The translations under genes were made by a program, and so were the position numbers. DNA of 64,000 nt. It comes from Hetaerina americana. Its lineage: Eukaryota > Arthropoda > Insecta > Odonata > Calopterygidae. Every line of letters starts with the position of its first letter. The stretch's first letter is position 1. This document shows, piece after piece, positions 21,250-32,720 of the stretch. The stretch is from contig JAKTNV010000005.1 of assembly GCA_022747635.1 (NCBI GenBank), positions 89,047,469 through 89,111,468 of the forward strand. The letters run 5' to 3'. The notes under the pieces were generated by a model, which searched no databases, was not told where the DNA came from, and saw only the letters and a program-made list of their open reading frames with translations.

Positions 21250-23130
21250 TCACATTCCATCCTTCAGTGCGTCTTCCTTGATCATGTCCGCCGCCTTCTC
21301 CGCCACCATAATCACGGGGGCATTCGTGTTCGCCGTCGGGATATTTGGCATGATCGAGGTATCTGATACCCGTAGTCCCCTGACTCCATACACTCGCAGT
21401 CTGCTGTCCACGACTGCTTCTGGATCCGTCGGAGGCCCCATCTTGGCCGTGCCTGAGAAATGCCAGATGGTTGAAGAAGTCTGCCTGGCAGCGCACTTCC
21501 AGTACTCTTCGGAGGGATACTCAAGATCGGCACAGGCAGGGAATTTATTTGGGTTCAACCTACACCCATGAGCTTTCATGACCTTTGTCTCGCAGAGCAT
21601 GACCCCAAATTTGGCTCCGTCGGCGAGCGTGTCCAGGTCTCTCGGATCGGAGAAGTAGTTTGGCCGAACCTCGGGTTGATCCATGGGGTCAGCACTCCGG
21701 AGCTGCACGGTGCCCCTGGAGTAGGGCCTCATCAGGGTGGGGATTATCCCGAAGGCTTGTTGATTGAGTATTGGGGTGAAAACGCTGTTATAGAACTCAT
21801 CGGAGATTCCTTCAAGTGCCTTCAGGAGAGAGCCTCCGTCATTGTTCTCGGTTATAGATTTAGAATAAAGACCGATGTCTGGCCAATCCATGCTGACATT
21901 CGAATATTTGCTTGGAAGAAATGCGTACATTTCGGCTGCTCCAAGACTCATTAATATGCCAGTGTTTCTGAGGACAAAGTCGAGGAACGTCGTCACGGGG
22001 TTAATTCTCAGCAACACCGTCGTTATCGCATCATCCACGAGGAACAGAATGCCTCCGATACCGACGTGATCCTGAAGATTTTTGCCCACCGGTAGATCAG
22101 AGATGACATCTATTCCTTTGTCTCGGAGGTGCTGCGCTGGTCCTACGCCGGATAGCATCAATACCTGTGGTGTTTTCAGAGCACCAGCCGTCACGATCGC
22201 CTCTCTCCGAACTCGCACTCTACGTCGTCGGCCCGACTTATCGAACTCCACACCGGTAACCCTCTTCGTTGTCTTGTCGATTAGTATCCGTCTAACGTTT
22301 GAATTCAAACTTATGTGGAGGTTTGGCCTGTTCCTAACTGGGCGCAGGAACGCCTTGGCGGTACTGCAGCGGAATCCATTTCTCATAGTGCACTGAGATC
22401 TAACTAATGCAGTTTGTGAATCGCCGTTGATGTCTATGTTCGTGGGGATTCCAAGCTCGTCGGCAGCTCGCACCAACCTGTCGGTGACGGGAGCGTAGAA
22501 ACGAGGAACCTCAACGGTTAGAGGACCTTCGGTTCCGTGGTATGGAGAATTTCTGTATCCTTGGATCGTCATGCCCTCAGACTTCTTGAAGTACGGCAGG
22601 ACGTCGTCGTACGACCAGCCTTCGTTACCTTGGGCAGCCCACGAATCGTAATCCCTGCGATTTCCTCTCACGTAGACCATTCCGTTCAATACGCTATTGC
22701 CACCCAGGAGCTTACCCTGAGGGAAATAACAGCGGCCGCCAGTCATGGCTCGGCAGTAGCCGGGGTCATACTCGGCATCAATTTGCCAGTCTCTTTCCGT
22801 CCTGACATTACCCCCAGCCAAGGCAGGTACGTCCGAGAACACGGTCTCTCCTGGGCCTGCTTCCAACAGAAGAACCTTCCATCTAGATATTTCTGAGAGC
22901 CTGGATGCCATCACCGCACCGGAGGAACCTCCTCCTATTACAACGAAGTCATAGCTGTCCAACAAACGAGGGCCGATGTCCTTTGGTCGATTTTGTCTGT
23001 CGACTATATCGGTGCGGAAAATGAAAAGTGACACTTCAATAAGGGTTACCGCCAGCATAGAAAGTTGACTTAATTGCATGAATCCCAGGTTGAATGGTAA
23101 CCTTTGTCTTATGCTGTTAAGGAAGTCCAT
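21250..23130 (-). CDS. GMC-2: glucose dehydrogenase-like GMC oxidoreductase, intronless coding region
   Basis: Intact 626-residue FAD-dependent GMC oxidoreductase. The N terminus has a hydrophobic segment at about residues 14-38 (FMQLSQLSMLAVTLIEVSLF), which could be a signal peptide or membrane anchor, then DIVDRQNRP typical of insect members. The FAD motif GGGSSG is at 66-71, with LLLEAG following. GMC signature 1 ([25 protein letters not shown]) is at 138-164 and signature 2 (TAGALKTPQVLMLSGVGP) at 314-331. The catalytic block has His557 in WHFSGTAKMG and Asn601 in ANTNAP. The ATG at 23130 precedes the hydrophobic segment and lies 11 nt downstream of a gcag 3' splice-site candidate, fitting a 5' UTR intron. 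It is closest in layout to GMC-3. Likely secreted or membrane-linked; the substrate is unknown (sugar, ecdysteroid or other alcohol are all possible for this family). Confidence 0.96.
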   Translation of the reverse strand: MDFLNSIRQRLPFNLGFMQLSQLSMLAVTLIEVSLFIFRTDIVDRQNRPKDIGPRLLDSYDFVVIGGGSSGAVMASRLSEISRWKVLLLEAGPGETVFSDVPALAGGNVRTERDWQIDAEYDPGYCRAMTGGRCYFPQGKLLGGNSVLNGMVYVRGNRRDYDSWAAQGNEGWSYDDVLPYFKKSEGMTIQGYRNSPYHGTEGPLTVEVPRFYAPVTDRLVRAADELGIPTNIDINGDSQTALVRSQCTMRNGFRCSTAKAFLRPVRNRPNLHISLNSNVRRILIDKTTKRVTGVEFDKSGRRRRVRVRREAIVTAGALKTPQVLMLSGVGPAQHLRDKGIDVISDLPVGKNLQDHVGIGGILFLVDDAITTVLLRINPVTTFLDFVLRNTGILMSLGAAEMYAFLPSKYSNVSMDWPDIGLYSKSITENNDGGSLLKALEGISDEFYNSVFTPILNQQAFGIIPTLMRPYSRGTVQLRSADPMDQPEVRPNYFSDPRDLDTLADGAKFGVMLCETKVMKAHGCRLNPNKFPACADLEYPSEEYWKCAARQTSSTIWHFSGTAKMGPPTDPEAVVDSRLRVYGVRGLRVSDTSIMPNIPTANTNAPVIMVAEKAADMIKEDALKDGM

Positions 23131-23140
23131 GATGAATTAT

Positions 23141-23145
23141 CCTGC
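23141..23145 (-). promoter_or_regulatory. Candidate 3' splice site in the GMC-2 leader
   Basis: Minus-strand ttgcag|gataattcatcATG. The AG falls at 23143-23142 and the exon would start at 23141, 11 nt before the start codon. The upstream tract is only moderately pyrimidine-rich. Confidence 0.4.
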
Positions 23146-25234
23146 AACGGGAAAAATTTTAATTATTACAAAATCTCCAGAAATGATACAAACCCCGCAC
23201 AGATAATCCAACTTGGAAAACTGTTCCAAAATTCAAATGTAAAATATTTTTCAAATTCACTCGCAATTTTAGGACTGCTTTCCTTTGCGAATTACCTATA
23301 GATAACAATAGATTTTATTCGCTCCTATATTTAGTGTCAGCAATGCGTCAAAAAAACAGGAAAAATTAGAGTTCGTGGCTACGGCAACTTTTCAGCAATT
23401 TTTTTTAAATGTATCACTACTACTGGTGGTTGATCTTTGGGAACTAATAGGAGTTTGAAAGCATACGACATCCTATTTAGAATATACGTAAACAATGTCT
23501 TAATGTTTTCATGCATATTTGAAATTATTTACACAATTAAGTAGGATTTAAAATGTTTATTACATTTTACAGAAACGTTTGGATGCTAAGCAAAAAACTT
23601 TTTTATAGACACTTGCCGACGGTAGTTTTTTGCAATGAGTAAAAGGCATTATGTGCATACGCTGACATGCCGTGGGAAATCTATGCTACTTTTTGCCGTT
23701 TTGCCATTCCTGTGAGCGCAAACTTATTGTGATGGGGTGCATTGGCAATTAAGGTAGGTTCACGACCCCGTTCTAAGGGCTAAAACGATGGAATAATTGG
23801 GCAAAACAGTACAAGAAGCTGTAATAAAACCATTAAAAGTGTGAATATTGACATAAATTCTGCTGTAAAATTGGGAAGGGGTATGTTGTCGGAATTTTAA
23901 TTGACAAAAGTATATAATTAAAGTGATACTGTCTCCCACCAACTTACGTGAAAATATGATCTTTCAATATAATGGTGTGGCACAAATGACCGATAATCTT
24001 GACGAAAAGTATTCTTAACGAACTTGCAATCCAACATAATGAGACTTATTTTAATTTAACTCTTAATGATTAACACGTAAAGTAATATAACTCCTATTAA
24101 GGTGAAGGGAGTAAAGCTACCGCAGTAAAATGTCTTGTCGGTTTAACTTCTAATGATTACCGTATTCCTCCCCAACTAAGTGATTCTCATTTACAACATG
24201 TTATTTGGAATCTGATGTGTTGGGTCTTAATGAAGTGCGATTAGCGGAGGGTCCCAGCAACCTTTTTTCGAAATAGTATATGAAATGAATGGTGGACCTC
24301 ACCTCAATGTAATGGTAACGATTCAGCGGTGTCTTACTCTGAAGATTCCCCTCGGTGTCAGCTCTCTTCATGCATTTTATCTTCCTGAGGAATTCCTGTG
24401 AGGCGAGGAAATAAAAATATAGCGTTATGGATACTATAATGAGACTTGTTCGTTTTCAGCTTTTAAAATGGCGAAACTCCAGGCGCGACCTCAGATGCTC
24501 AATGTGTACGAGCTATTCTATGATGGTGTGTTTGATCACTAAATCATGGTATAGTTTTTTGAATTTTTTTGCTTTTGAAACTTAAGATAACACAATAACG
24601 CGTTATTATAAAGCTTGGGAGCAAGGTTAGAAGACCAGTGGTCGCAGAAGGAGTGCTGCAAAAGTAAATGCATTTATAAGTGCTGGATCATTGTCGACGT
24701 AGAGGCTCGAGTGCGCATGCCGACTTTTTATTTCTTTCCTCTTTACGTCATCCAGGAAAACCGATGAGACTCTGTGAGAAGATCTTGTTTGTGTTTTCTT
24801 TTCTTAAAATTTGGAGAATAAAAGGGAGAGGCCATCATTTTCTGAAGGAGAGCGAACTCATGTTTCCTCTTCCACCTTTCCTCAGCCTGGAGGATTTGAA
24901 AGGTCCTTTTTAATCGTGCACTCATCGGCAGTCAGAGTGGAACTCCTTCTCAGAAAGTGTGTAGCAATTATCTCCCGTCGAAAAGTGTGTTACGTCGGTT
25001 AAATGACGGTTAAATGTTAAATGTTCAATCAGTTTGGTACCAAACGCGCAAGATATAACTCTTACGAGCATCAAAACACATGTGCGTCGTCTTGGGTTTA
25101 AATGTATACGTTTTGTTATTTTTTTCAAATTGAAAGTAAACAGTCGAAAGAAGGATGTGGTTGGGCACAGACTGACTGTGCGCCCTTTTCTTCGCTTCGT
25201 CTAACTAGAGGCACCTGACAACCCCCCCTACCCC
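23146..25234. other. Non-coding interval upstream of GMC-2
   Basis: AT-rich, with only short unrelated frames and no transposon that I can name. Confidence 0.5.
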
Positions 25235-25715
25235 AATAAGCCCTTCAATTCCGCATACTTAATTCCTCCCTTCACTCCGTCCAACATGGATGTCGCATTC
25301 CTAACCCTTTCTTGCTTGCCTAAAGTTCTCTCCTCAATAACAACCCCTTCAACATCCCATTTTCAATCATAATGCTTTTTTTCACCTTTCCTGCCCCCTT
25401 TGGATTTTTCCAAATATCCCCTCTCTTCCCCAACCACGCCAAGGACTTCCTCCTTTCTTTTCGGTTCTGTCTACTTAACCTTTTCCATTCTTCGCCAAAT
25501 CCGCATTCCAAAAGCCTCCAATATACGCCTATCGTGTTGCTTCAACGACCATGTTTCCCTGGCGCACTCACAATTCATATTTACCTTATCAAAAGTTCTA
25601 CCTGACGTATTCAATCAAGGTCCCTATCATCTAGTCCAACCTTCTCGTCAAATCTTCTTTCCTATCGTAACTCTTCTTGTATCCCTACTACTTGACTACG
25701 CATCGTGGTCTTTAA
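25235..25715 (-). mobile_element. LINE family L-A, decayed copy
   Basis: The plus strand reads as the T/C-rich complement of the same reverse transcriptase C terminus seen at 42320 and 47820 (shared blocks near cttcactccgtccaacat, catttccaaaagcctcca-like and the gcttcaacgaccatgtttcc region). On the minus strand the product is broken by stops. Confidence 0.6.
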
Positions 25716-27620
25716 TGTTAAACTGAATTACGATGATAAGATTTATATCTCCCTTTTTATTTTGCTTAATATTGATGAGGACTCAAGAGCTCACCGGTTC
25801 TTATTTAATCGAATGAGGTATGCTCTTATGCCTCATTTCCAAAATCCTGTTTGAGTTTCCGATGAAAAAAAGTCATTGATGTTTTCACAATTGCGTTGCT
25901 TCTCTCCATGACAACCAAATTCACTTCTAAAACCGTCTTAATCTTGCTTATAAATCTATTTACATCAAAATTTTAGGAATAAGTATTAAAAAGGATTGAA
26001 ACTCGGTTTAGAGAGAGGTACTCATTTGGATTATCCCTTTATGTTTTTTACCACTTTAAAGGCGGCTTTGGCGTGTTATGCGAAAATTTTGATGCTCTTG
26101 CTCGCTTAGTCATGGCATGATCATTTTTAGTCTTCAAATTTAATCAAATCACTAAAGATAAACGTGAACCCGTGAGCGTGAGTTATGAGTTGGAAGCCCA
26201 AAGCTAATGAATGTAACACTTTTGGCAAGATTTCGCTAAAACTTTGATGGTTTCGTCTTCAACAGTTTGTTCACGGTCCTAATGCATGTCAGTTGGTTGA
26301 CTTGTTAAATCGAAGGGACTGTATTACTTCCGCTTTTAAATACTTTTATTTTTGATTACACAATACTAAATGCTAAATAAACAGTAAACTATACTATATG
26401 GAGGTGTAGTGGTCAATTGGAGGGTATTTTTTTTCGGAGATTCCCAAGTTCCACGAAGTGGCGCCTGAGTTCTATTAGTATATTAAAAGTTAGTCCGATA
26501 AAATTAATTTCGTTTGGTGAAATCATAATCAAATTTTTAGTTCTTTCTGAAGTTACCTCCCCGAAAATTTATTAACTCCGAAAACTCGGGGAAACAAGTG
26601 AGCATGAGTCGCCATGGAAGCTGACAAACTGTTGCATTTGTAAATAAAGTAAAAAAATCGACCTGACATATTCTTACACCGACATTCTTCTTCGTAAACA
26701 CCAAAAATTAGCCTTATAGAGAAGGATCTCTTTACTTCTAACGAGCTAACGTTTATTCTCTCAAGTTGTAAGTCAAGTTTTCCTGGTAAAAGTCACCCGT
26801 TGTGTTCAAAATTTCATAGTAATAAAGATAGTGAGGATTATTTATTATTCTACAGTCTGCTGCTTTAGGTAGGTAATGGATGGAAACAAATCTAACCATG
26901 TTGCACTTCTTAGCCTCTCATAACAGAGGATAATCTTACACGCCAATCTACAGATAAACCATTCTTCAATTTCCCGTAAGTTCAACATCCTTTCATTCCG
27001 TCCAAAAGTCCAATTATCAGTTTATTATTCCTCTTTTTTCTGCTTCGTCCTACTCGTTTCTGCGTTTATATTCTTCCATTTCCTTCTTTGGTAGAGAGTT
27101 GAAAGTTTTTTTAGTACAATTTTCAACATAACGTGATGAAATTTCAAGATTGAGTACTTAAGTCTGCATTTGATGTGTAAATGGGGTGTAAATGCAATGT
27201 TGTGGTGCAACCCTCTGGACCTCTTCACGTGCCCGTTTCTCTTCGCACTCTCATGCCTGCTCACCTGTCGATGGCCTTGTTTTGAAATCGACCGAATTGA
27301 CGTTAATTCACTCCTATCCCTTGCAGTGATGGCTACCCATCGATCGAAGAGAATTTTCAATTTCTTGAGCATCGTGAGTTACACTTCGCCCTTATCCCGC
27401 CATCCTTGCCATGTTTGATTTGCTTCAAGTCTTGCTATATCTCAAATAGTAGCAAGATCCATATGTCCATTTTAGTTTATGGCCTACTTCCAAGCTTCTG
27501 CCTCTAGCTATTAGCAATTCTTTTCATCTCCAATCAACCTTAATAAATAACGTAGAATCGCATCATATTTATGGATATTTTTTCCAATGTATGCAATCGT
27601 GTGCACTGAAAATGAAAACA
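25716..27620. other. AT-rich non-coding interval
   Basis: No gene or clear repeat. A minus-strand frame of about 115 codons at 27025-27372 shows no motif and atypical composition, so it is not called. Confidence 0.5.
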
Positions 27621-27629
27621 GAAATTAGG

Positions 27630-27990
27630 GGATCTGTCTGGGGCGGTGGTTTGTGTCTTGGTTTCCCGTCCCAAGTTCACTGGTTCGAATTCCGGTGGTG
27701 GCGGGATTATCACAGGTAACCGCATCCCTAATGGAGGTTCTTCGTGGATAGCACTTCGTTGAGTAGGCCATCTATGGGAGAGGGCGTTAAATCCTTGTTG
27801 GACCCCTTGGTGACTTTCCTTGTGAGAGGGCTAATGCCGACACCTATTTTCCCTCTCATCCCATCCCACTCTCTGTAAATGCTACCCCTACCAAATGACT
27901 ATCCTATCTCTTTTGTCGCAAAGGGCCTTAGCCGTCGGCCGCCTCCCCATGGTAACTAATAACACTGCACTTAAATAAAAACTTTCCTTG
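27630..27990 (+). mobile_element. Long tRNA-derived SINE-like element
   Basis: The head contains a B-box ggttcgaattccgg preceded at tRNA-like distance by a degenerate A-box. It is followed by a body of roughly 280 bp with no ORF and an A-rich end (aaataaaaact). The body differs from the SINE copies at 28922, 41272 and 55812, so it appears to be a different family. Confidence 0.45.
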
Positions 27991-28921
27991 TATCTGCATC
28001 ACCTGACGACAGGCCATCATCAGTGCTCATCCGGATTCCTCCCGCACATCTCGCCTCAACCATCACATACTCGGATGAATAAATTCTTTAGGACGGCACA
28101 TGATAAATTTTAGGGACCCCTCCATGCCACGATTAATACGAAATAATTGCAGCGCATGAAGTATTCCGCTGCCAGTTTGCCTTGCTGCCATCCCGAGGTT
28201 GCACCTCTTCAATCTTCCTGCGATACTTTCTTGTTAGCGTAACAAGCAACCAGGCGCGGGGACAGTATTATTATAATTTAGTCGTTTGCGAACGTACCGG
28301 AAATAATCTAGGTCATCGCAGACGTCATGTGGCGCTCGCAAGAGGAAAAGAATCTAGGCCAGAGTGTCACATTTTATTAATATTGTCAGTGAAACGACAT
28401 TATGATGAAGAGGATGTTGTAAATATTCATAAAATGTTCTCTAATCAACGATCTTAATTTATTCCTCGTCATTTTTTTAGGTTTTTACTCGTATTCTTGT
28501 CATATTCTCCCTTATCGACGTGATGATAAAGTTTTCCTTACGGTTACCCTGGCGTCATCAGCAAAGTTCTTTCAGCGACCCGTGCGGATGTGTCCTCACT
28601 TTTGTTAACATACAATGCCAAGTAAATTATCATCGTCTGGAAAATAAATAAATGTGTGCGTGTCTGCGCTCCCTGACTATCCATTGTTCCCCAGCCTTGG
28701 GTGCGTCATTATCGGACCGTAAGGATGACGTGAGGGCGCCTATTAAATAATCGTAGTCCTCGGATCTGAAATTTTCGTAATTTTTGTGTGGAATTGGCTG
28801 TCTTAAAAAAGTGCTCTAATTTCATGGATGCATGGTGACTGATATGACCTTGAAATGAAAAGACAGTTGAACATTTTGAATATTTCAATGAAGGTAGTGG
28901 CAACTGGCGAATCTATTTTCG

Positions 28922-29095
28922 ATTTTGAAAGCAGTACTTTTTGGCCTTTTACATCGGACTATTAACAGTGACCCAATAGACCCAATAAGAACACCCAAGT
29001 CCTAGGTGGAGAAAAACCCACCCTGGCGGGAATCGAACGCGCGACCCATGGATTTGCAGACGAGGACGTTATCCCGCCGCCACCAGGGCCGTGGT
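28922..29095 (-). mobile_element. SINE family S-A, copy 1
   Basis: On the minus strand the head reads gtggcggcgggataacgtcc...gcgttcgattcccgcc (A- and B-box-like) followed by a body with cctaggacttgggtg. It is clearly homologous to the copies at 41272-41465 and 55812-55990. Confidence 0.75.
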
Positions 29096-29464
29096 CATGC
29101 ATGTTCTATTAGTTCATGTTTACATGTACTACTAACTATTCATGTATTCACAGAATCAAATGGCTTTTAGGGATTTTTAAAAATTTCAAACGAAATTCCA
29201 GACCCTTAGCAGTGCACCTTACTTATTTGCCTGAGACTAAAAATATGATCAATATATGATCGAGCCTTAGAAATCCCGGCCTGATCTTCCTTTGATCTCA
29301 AGTTCTTAACTATTTTTATTTGATTATACGAAACATTCTACTAATGGATGCGATCACTCCCCCACCGCCGTAGTCATCATTCCGAAGGTTCGTTTGCACG
29401 CTGAGGGTACGAGTGGCGCTCTCCTAATGCCTAACTCTTTGCTGCGTGTGGATTCCACACTTCA

Positions 29465-29655
29465 GGGTATGGTGGGGGGGGGGGGAATTTCTTTCCTTTG
29501 TCCTGCCTATGGTTTCCCAGGAATATCTGGCACCCGAAAAATCACTCAGCTTCGGTGAAGTTGAGGGCGCCAAGGGAGAACGCCCGGGAATCGAACCCGG
29601 GTCATTCGGTCAGTAGAGCTGAAATCTACCTACTAGGCTTTCGCGTCCCTGGCGT
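29465..29655 (-). mobile_element. tRNA-derived SINE S-B with near-tRNA head
   Basis: The minus-strand head has a perfectly paired T arm (ccggg-ttcgatt-cccgg) and pairable acceptor strands (gggacgc/gcgttct), but its D and anticodon arms do not fold properly. A body of about 100 bp follows (cctcaacttcaccgaagctg). It is therefore read as a SINE rather than a functional tRNA. A run of 12 G occurs at 29474-29485. Confidence 0.55.
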
Positions 29656-30449
29656 TGTAATAAGAATCCTTAAACTATTTGAGTATTGCTTGTTTCCTTT
29701 TTTTAAAAATGGCGGAAATATAAGATTAATACCATTTTTTTGGTGTGTAATCCCCTTCAAGAATCTGACTGAACATTTTACGCAAATGAATTGGTAAAAA
29801 CCGAACTGTTTGAATCGGTTGCAATATTACCTTGACTGAATCAAAGCATGTTTTTTGAGCTTTTCTATTTTTCGCAAGGGGAGAATAGATCAAGATCTAT
29901 CTTGCGATGGGATAATTAGCCACGTCGCTTGACGGACGCGCGTTGAAGGCATGCCTAGGCCTCCCATTCCCGCCTTAATTGGGGGCGATGATGAAACTGT
30001 AATTCGTTGGTAAAAATGATGGTATCGTGTCCGCACATTTTAAATGTAGTCGTCCCTGGAATGTTGTAATAAAAGATGCCTTGAGCAATATACCCTTTGT
30101 GAAGTGTCTCATGCGTATTTTACTCGAATAATGGTCTTTTTTGTACAAAGATAACTACTTCTCTGATAATTTAGTTTTATTATTGTTGCTGATATCATCT
30201 GTTCATCAAAATAAGAATTATTTGTTGCGATTTTGTAGTTTTCAATTTTCTTTTGTCCTTTGCATCCCTGTATAAAGTGCCTCCCTCTTCCATTTAGGTC
30301 CCCTACCTTCTAAAAAAATTAAAAGGGGATAGAAGGAGCCGTAATGGGTATCAAGCGATAATTAGCTCAGGCCAAAACTTCTTTTGCCAACTTCTTACCT
30401 ATCGTTTACCAATCGTTAAACTCAAATAAAATACGTAAGGTTTCAAAAC
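29656..30449. other. AT-rich non-coding interval
   Basis: Nothing recognised. Confidence 0.5.
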
Positions 30450-30735
30450 AGGAATTTTTTGCGTATTGCGTGGCATCCTATGAATCAGAGACATGTAGCA
30501 TATGGACCAGTGAACCAGAGGAGAATGGAAGCCTTTCGAAACTCAATGTGCGATGCCGATTCTTTCGAAATGGGCGGATAAAACGAGAATAAAAGAACTG
30601 GCTCAGGTGGTAGAGAAGGATATGTGGAACGTGTGCTACGATAAGGAAGTTAAGGCTAAGAAGGATTGGTTGCACCTTTTAACAATCGGGACTATTTTAC
30701 GAACTTTTGAGGAGGGAAGGCAGGGGAGACGATAG
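30450..30735 (+). mobile_element. LINE reverse-transcriptase C-terminal fragment (another subfamily)
   Basis: Plus-strand broken frames resemble the end of a non-LTR reverse transcriptase ORF: a YESETCSIW stretch (compare YGSETW), WADKTRIKELAQVVEKD (compare W.D..RNEEVL..V) and a final EGRQGRR. It is similar in plan to family L-A but not close in sequence. Frameshifted and short. Confidence 0.5.
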
Positions 30736-31726
30736 TCATTGAATCCATGCATATCCCGGGCATGACTGTTTGGCGCCCTCTAAATTTGAGTGCGATTTGT
30801 AATGATTACATCCTATGCACCTTTTTTTCACTCTTTAACTGGTCACTTACATAATTTTATTCTAAAATTTTTCGAAACTTTCAGTCGAAGAAACTAAGTG
30901 CTATAATTTTCCGAGTAATGATTGCGGATTGATAGAATAGAAAGTCAGGTGGATGTGTGTGACATGCCCGATATGGACCCGACCGAGCGAGATTTGGAAA
31001 ATGGAAGGCTAAAGCCCTCTGGTCTCCGCCGCTTGACCCCGTTTTGAGAATTCCTACGCCCGAGAAAAAAGTAAAATTTAACAGATTCATTGTTATGACC
31101 GGAAAGAAAGTGTTATTTTATTTGTGAAGTCACAGTCATTTACTTGATGATTGCGGATTGGGCCACGTCCCGAGTGCATATTTTTTTTTCGTCTGGAGTA
31201 ACAGAAAATTTTCCCACCGGTGAATAAATGAAAAAATGGATTTACTTGGTGAGGGCCTTCGTGCCAAAATTTAAGTGGCATTTCGTATCCTATGGTTTGG
31301 ATAGGTATGTAATCATTATTATTATAACTGCCCGGACAAATATATTCCCTGCCAACTGTTTCCTTGGAACATTACTATCGCGACAGTCCAAGACCGGGTA
31401 CACTAGACCGCCCTCCACAGTGAACGTAATTATACGCTGGGAATTTCTCGCTGTACTCTCCGGCGTATTATGAGACTTTCGACATTCTCTCGGATAGCAA
31501 TTTGCTACTTTGAATGAAAATAAGCAAATATGTGAAGGCTGATTATGTAAAACTCGTAATTAAAATCAATGAAACCATGAGAGAGAGTGAAAAACTGGCT
31601 TTTACTTGCGTGTTAGCTAGCTGACTTTATCACCTCTCCTTGAAAGAAACTTCATTTGAATGCATTTATCGGGAACTTACGTTGTGGAAATTTTTCTCTG
31701 TGTGCATTGCATTTTTTCTTGTTTTA
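30736..31726. other. Non-coding interval
   Basis: No gene or repeat recognised. Confidence 0.5.
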
Positions 31727-32453
31727 CGATGGCTGTCAAGAAAGTAACCTCCGTTTTTGTGCTGCGTGAGAATTAGTGGTGGGATCCGGATGGTCGCTGT
31801 ATTGACGCAAACAATAGTTCAGTACACCTCGACCTGCAGTGGTGGGGAGGTCGCATTGCCGCTAGTCGTTTGTTCACAATAGCGAATCAAAATGAACAAC
31901 GCAATTGAAATTCCCGCCAAATGGTCTGTCCAGAAAGTGACCTCCGTTATACAAGATACGTAGGAGCCTAACTTTTCAGTCGTATTTCCATGCAACAGAG
32001 TCCTAGTAATTTGTGGAAAAGTTTCTAAAGATTTCAGTTATCGCAAAACTATTTTCACAAACTTTTTCATCAATTTTCAGGTGAAGTTCATTGCTCACCA
32101 CAGGCCATCATGGAGATTTGGATTCACTATTAAACGAACGACAACGCTGACGCACAACTACCATTGTCACTCATCACATATGGCCCGTACCGAGAGCAAT
32201 AATTTTCCGATGAATTTCAGCAGTTTTGAAGTTTTTTTATCAGTAAAAACCTTATCACGGAACGAACTTCAAATTTGGTGGGAACTGCAGTTGCATTGTT
32301 CACTTTGCTATTGTAAACAAACGACAAGACCTGCCAACCATTACAGTTCGAGGCGTACTGTCCTGCTGTGTGCGTCAATACAGCGACCAATTGGCTACCC
32401 CCCCTCCTTCTCACGCCACACGAAAACGGAGGTTACTCTTTGGACAACACTCG
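31727..32453. mobile_element. Mariner derivative E with long inverted termini
   Basis: The outer ends (gtcaagaaagtaacctccg at left and the complement of gtccaaagagtaacctccg at right) are inverted and flanked by TA at 31725-31726 and 32454-32455. The similarity continues inward for roughly 190 bp. Both arms reach a transposase start-like sequence (NNA.E.P.K in the left arm, NNATAVPTKFEVRSVIRFL in the right), so both termini are copies of the element's 5' end. A third copy of the terminal motif, in the left-arm orientation, occurs at about 31926-31945. Confidence 0.75.
32100..32330 (-). pseudogene. N-terminal mariner transposase remnant in element E
   Basis: On the minus strand NNATAVPTKFEVRSVIRFLL is followed by decayed sequence with an EIHRK motif and a MSDNG-like stretch, the usual order at the N terminus of a mariner transposase. 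Stops and frameshifts follow and no catalytic domain is present. Confidence 0.6.
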
Positions 32454-32544
32454 TATCTTGGCGTATATATTCATCTTATTTGGTAGTCTACCTCGCAAGA
32501 TAGTTTCTAGATGTCCACTGACTAAACATTGCTACATTTTTAAA

Positions 32545-32720
32545 CCTCTTCTAACAAGATACACCCTGACTCCACACACTACATATAACTGTTCTTCAAT
32601 CCGCATACTTCCTTCTTCACTCGATTCCGCTTCAAACGTGCCTTTCCTTTTTCTCCCCCTACTCCTTTTGCCCAACGTCTTCCCCTCTATTACTCTTCAC
32701 CGTTCCATCGCAAACTACAG
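32545..32720 (-). mobile_element. LINE family L-A, short fragment
   Basis: Nucleotide resemblance to the 42400-42530 part of the better copy (shared order of actcg/attccg, ttttgcccaacgtcttcccc and tctattactcttca-like blocks). Very short and diverged. Confidence 0.4.

Noticed and set aside
21049..22896. Plus-strand frames over GMC-2, and similarly over GMC-3 at 52733-54551
   Set aside because: Antisense shadows of intact GMC coding regions.
29575..29652. tRNA gene on the minus strand
   Set aside because: T arm and acceptor pair, but D and anticodon arms do not, and a SINE-like body follows.
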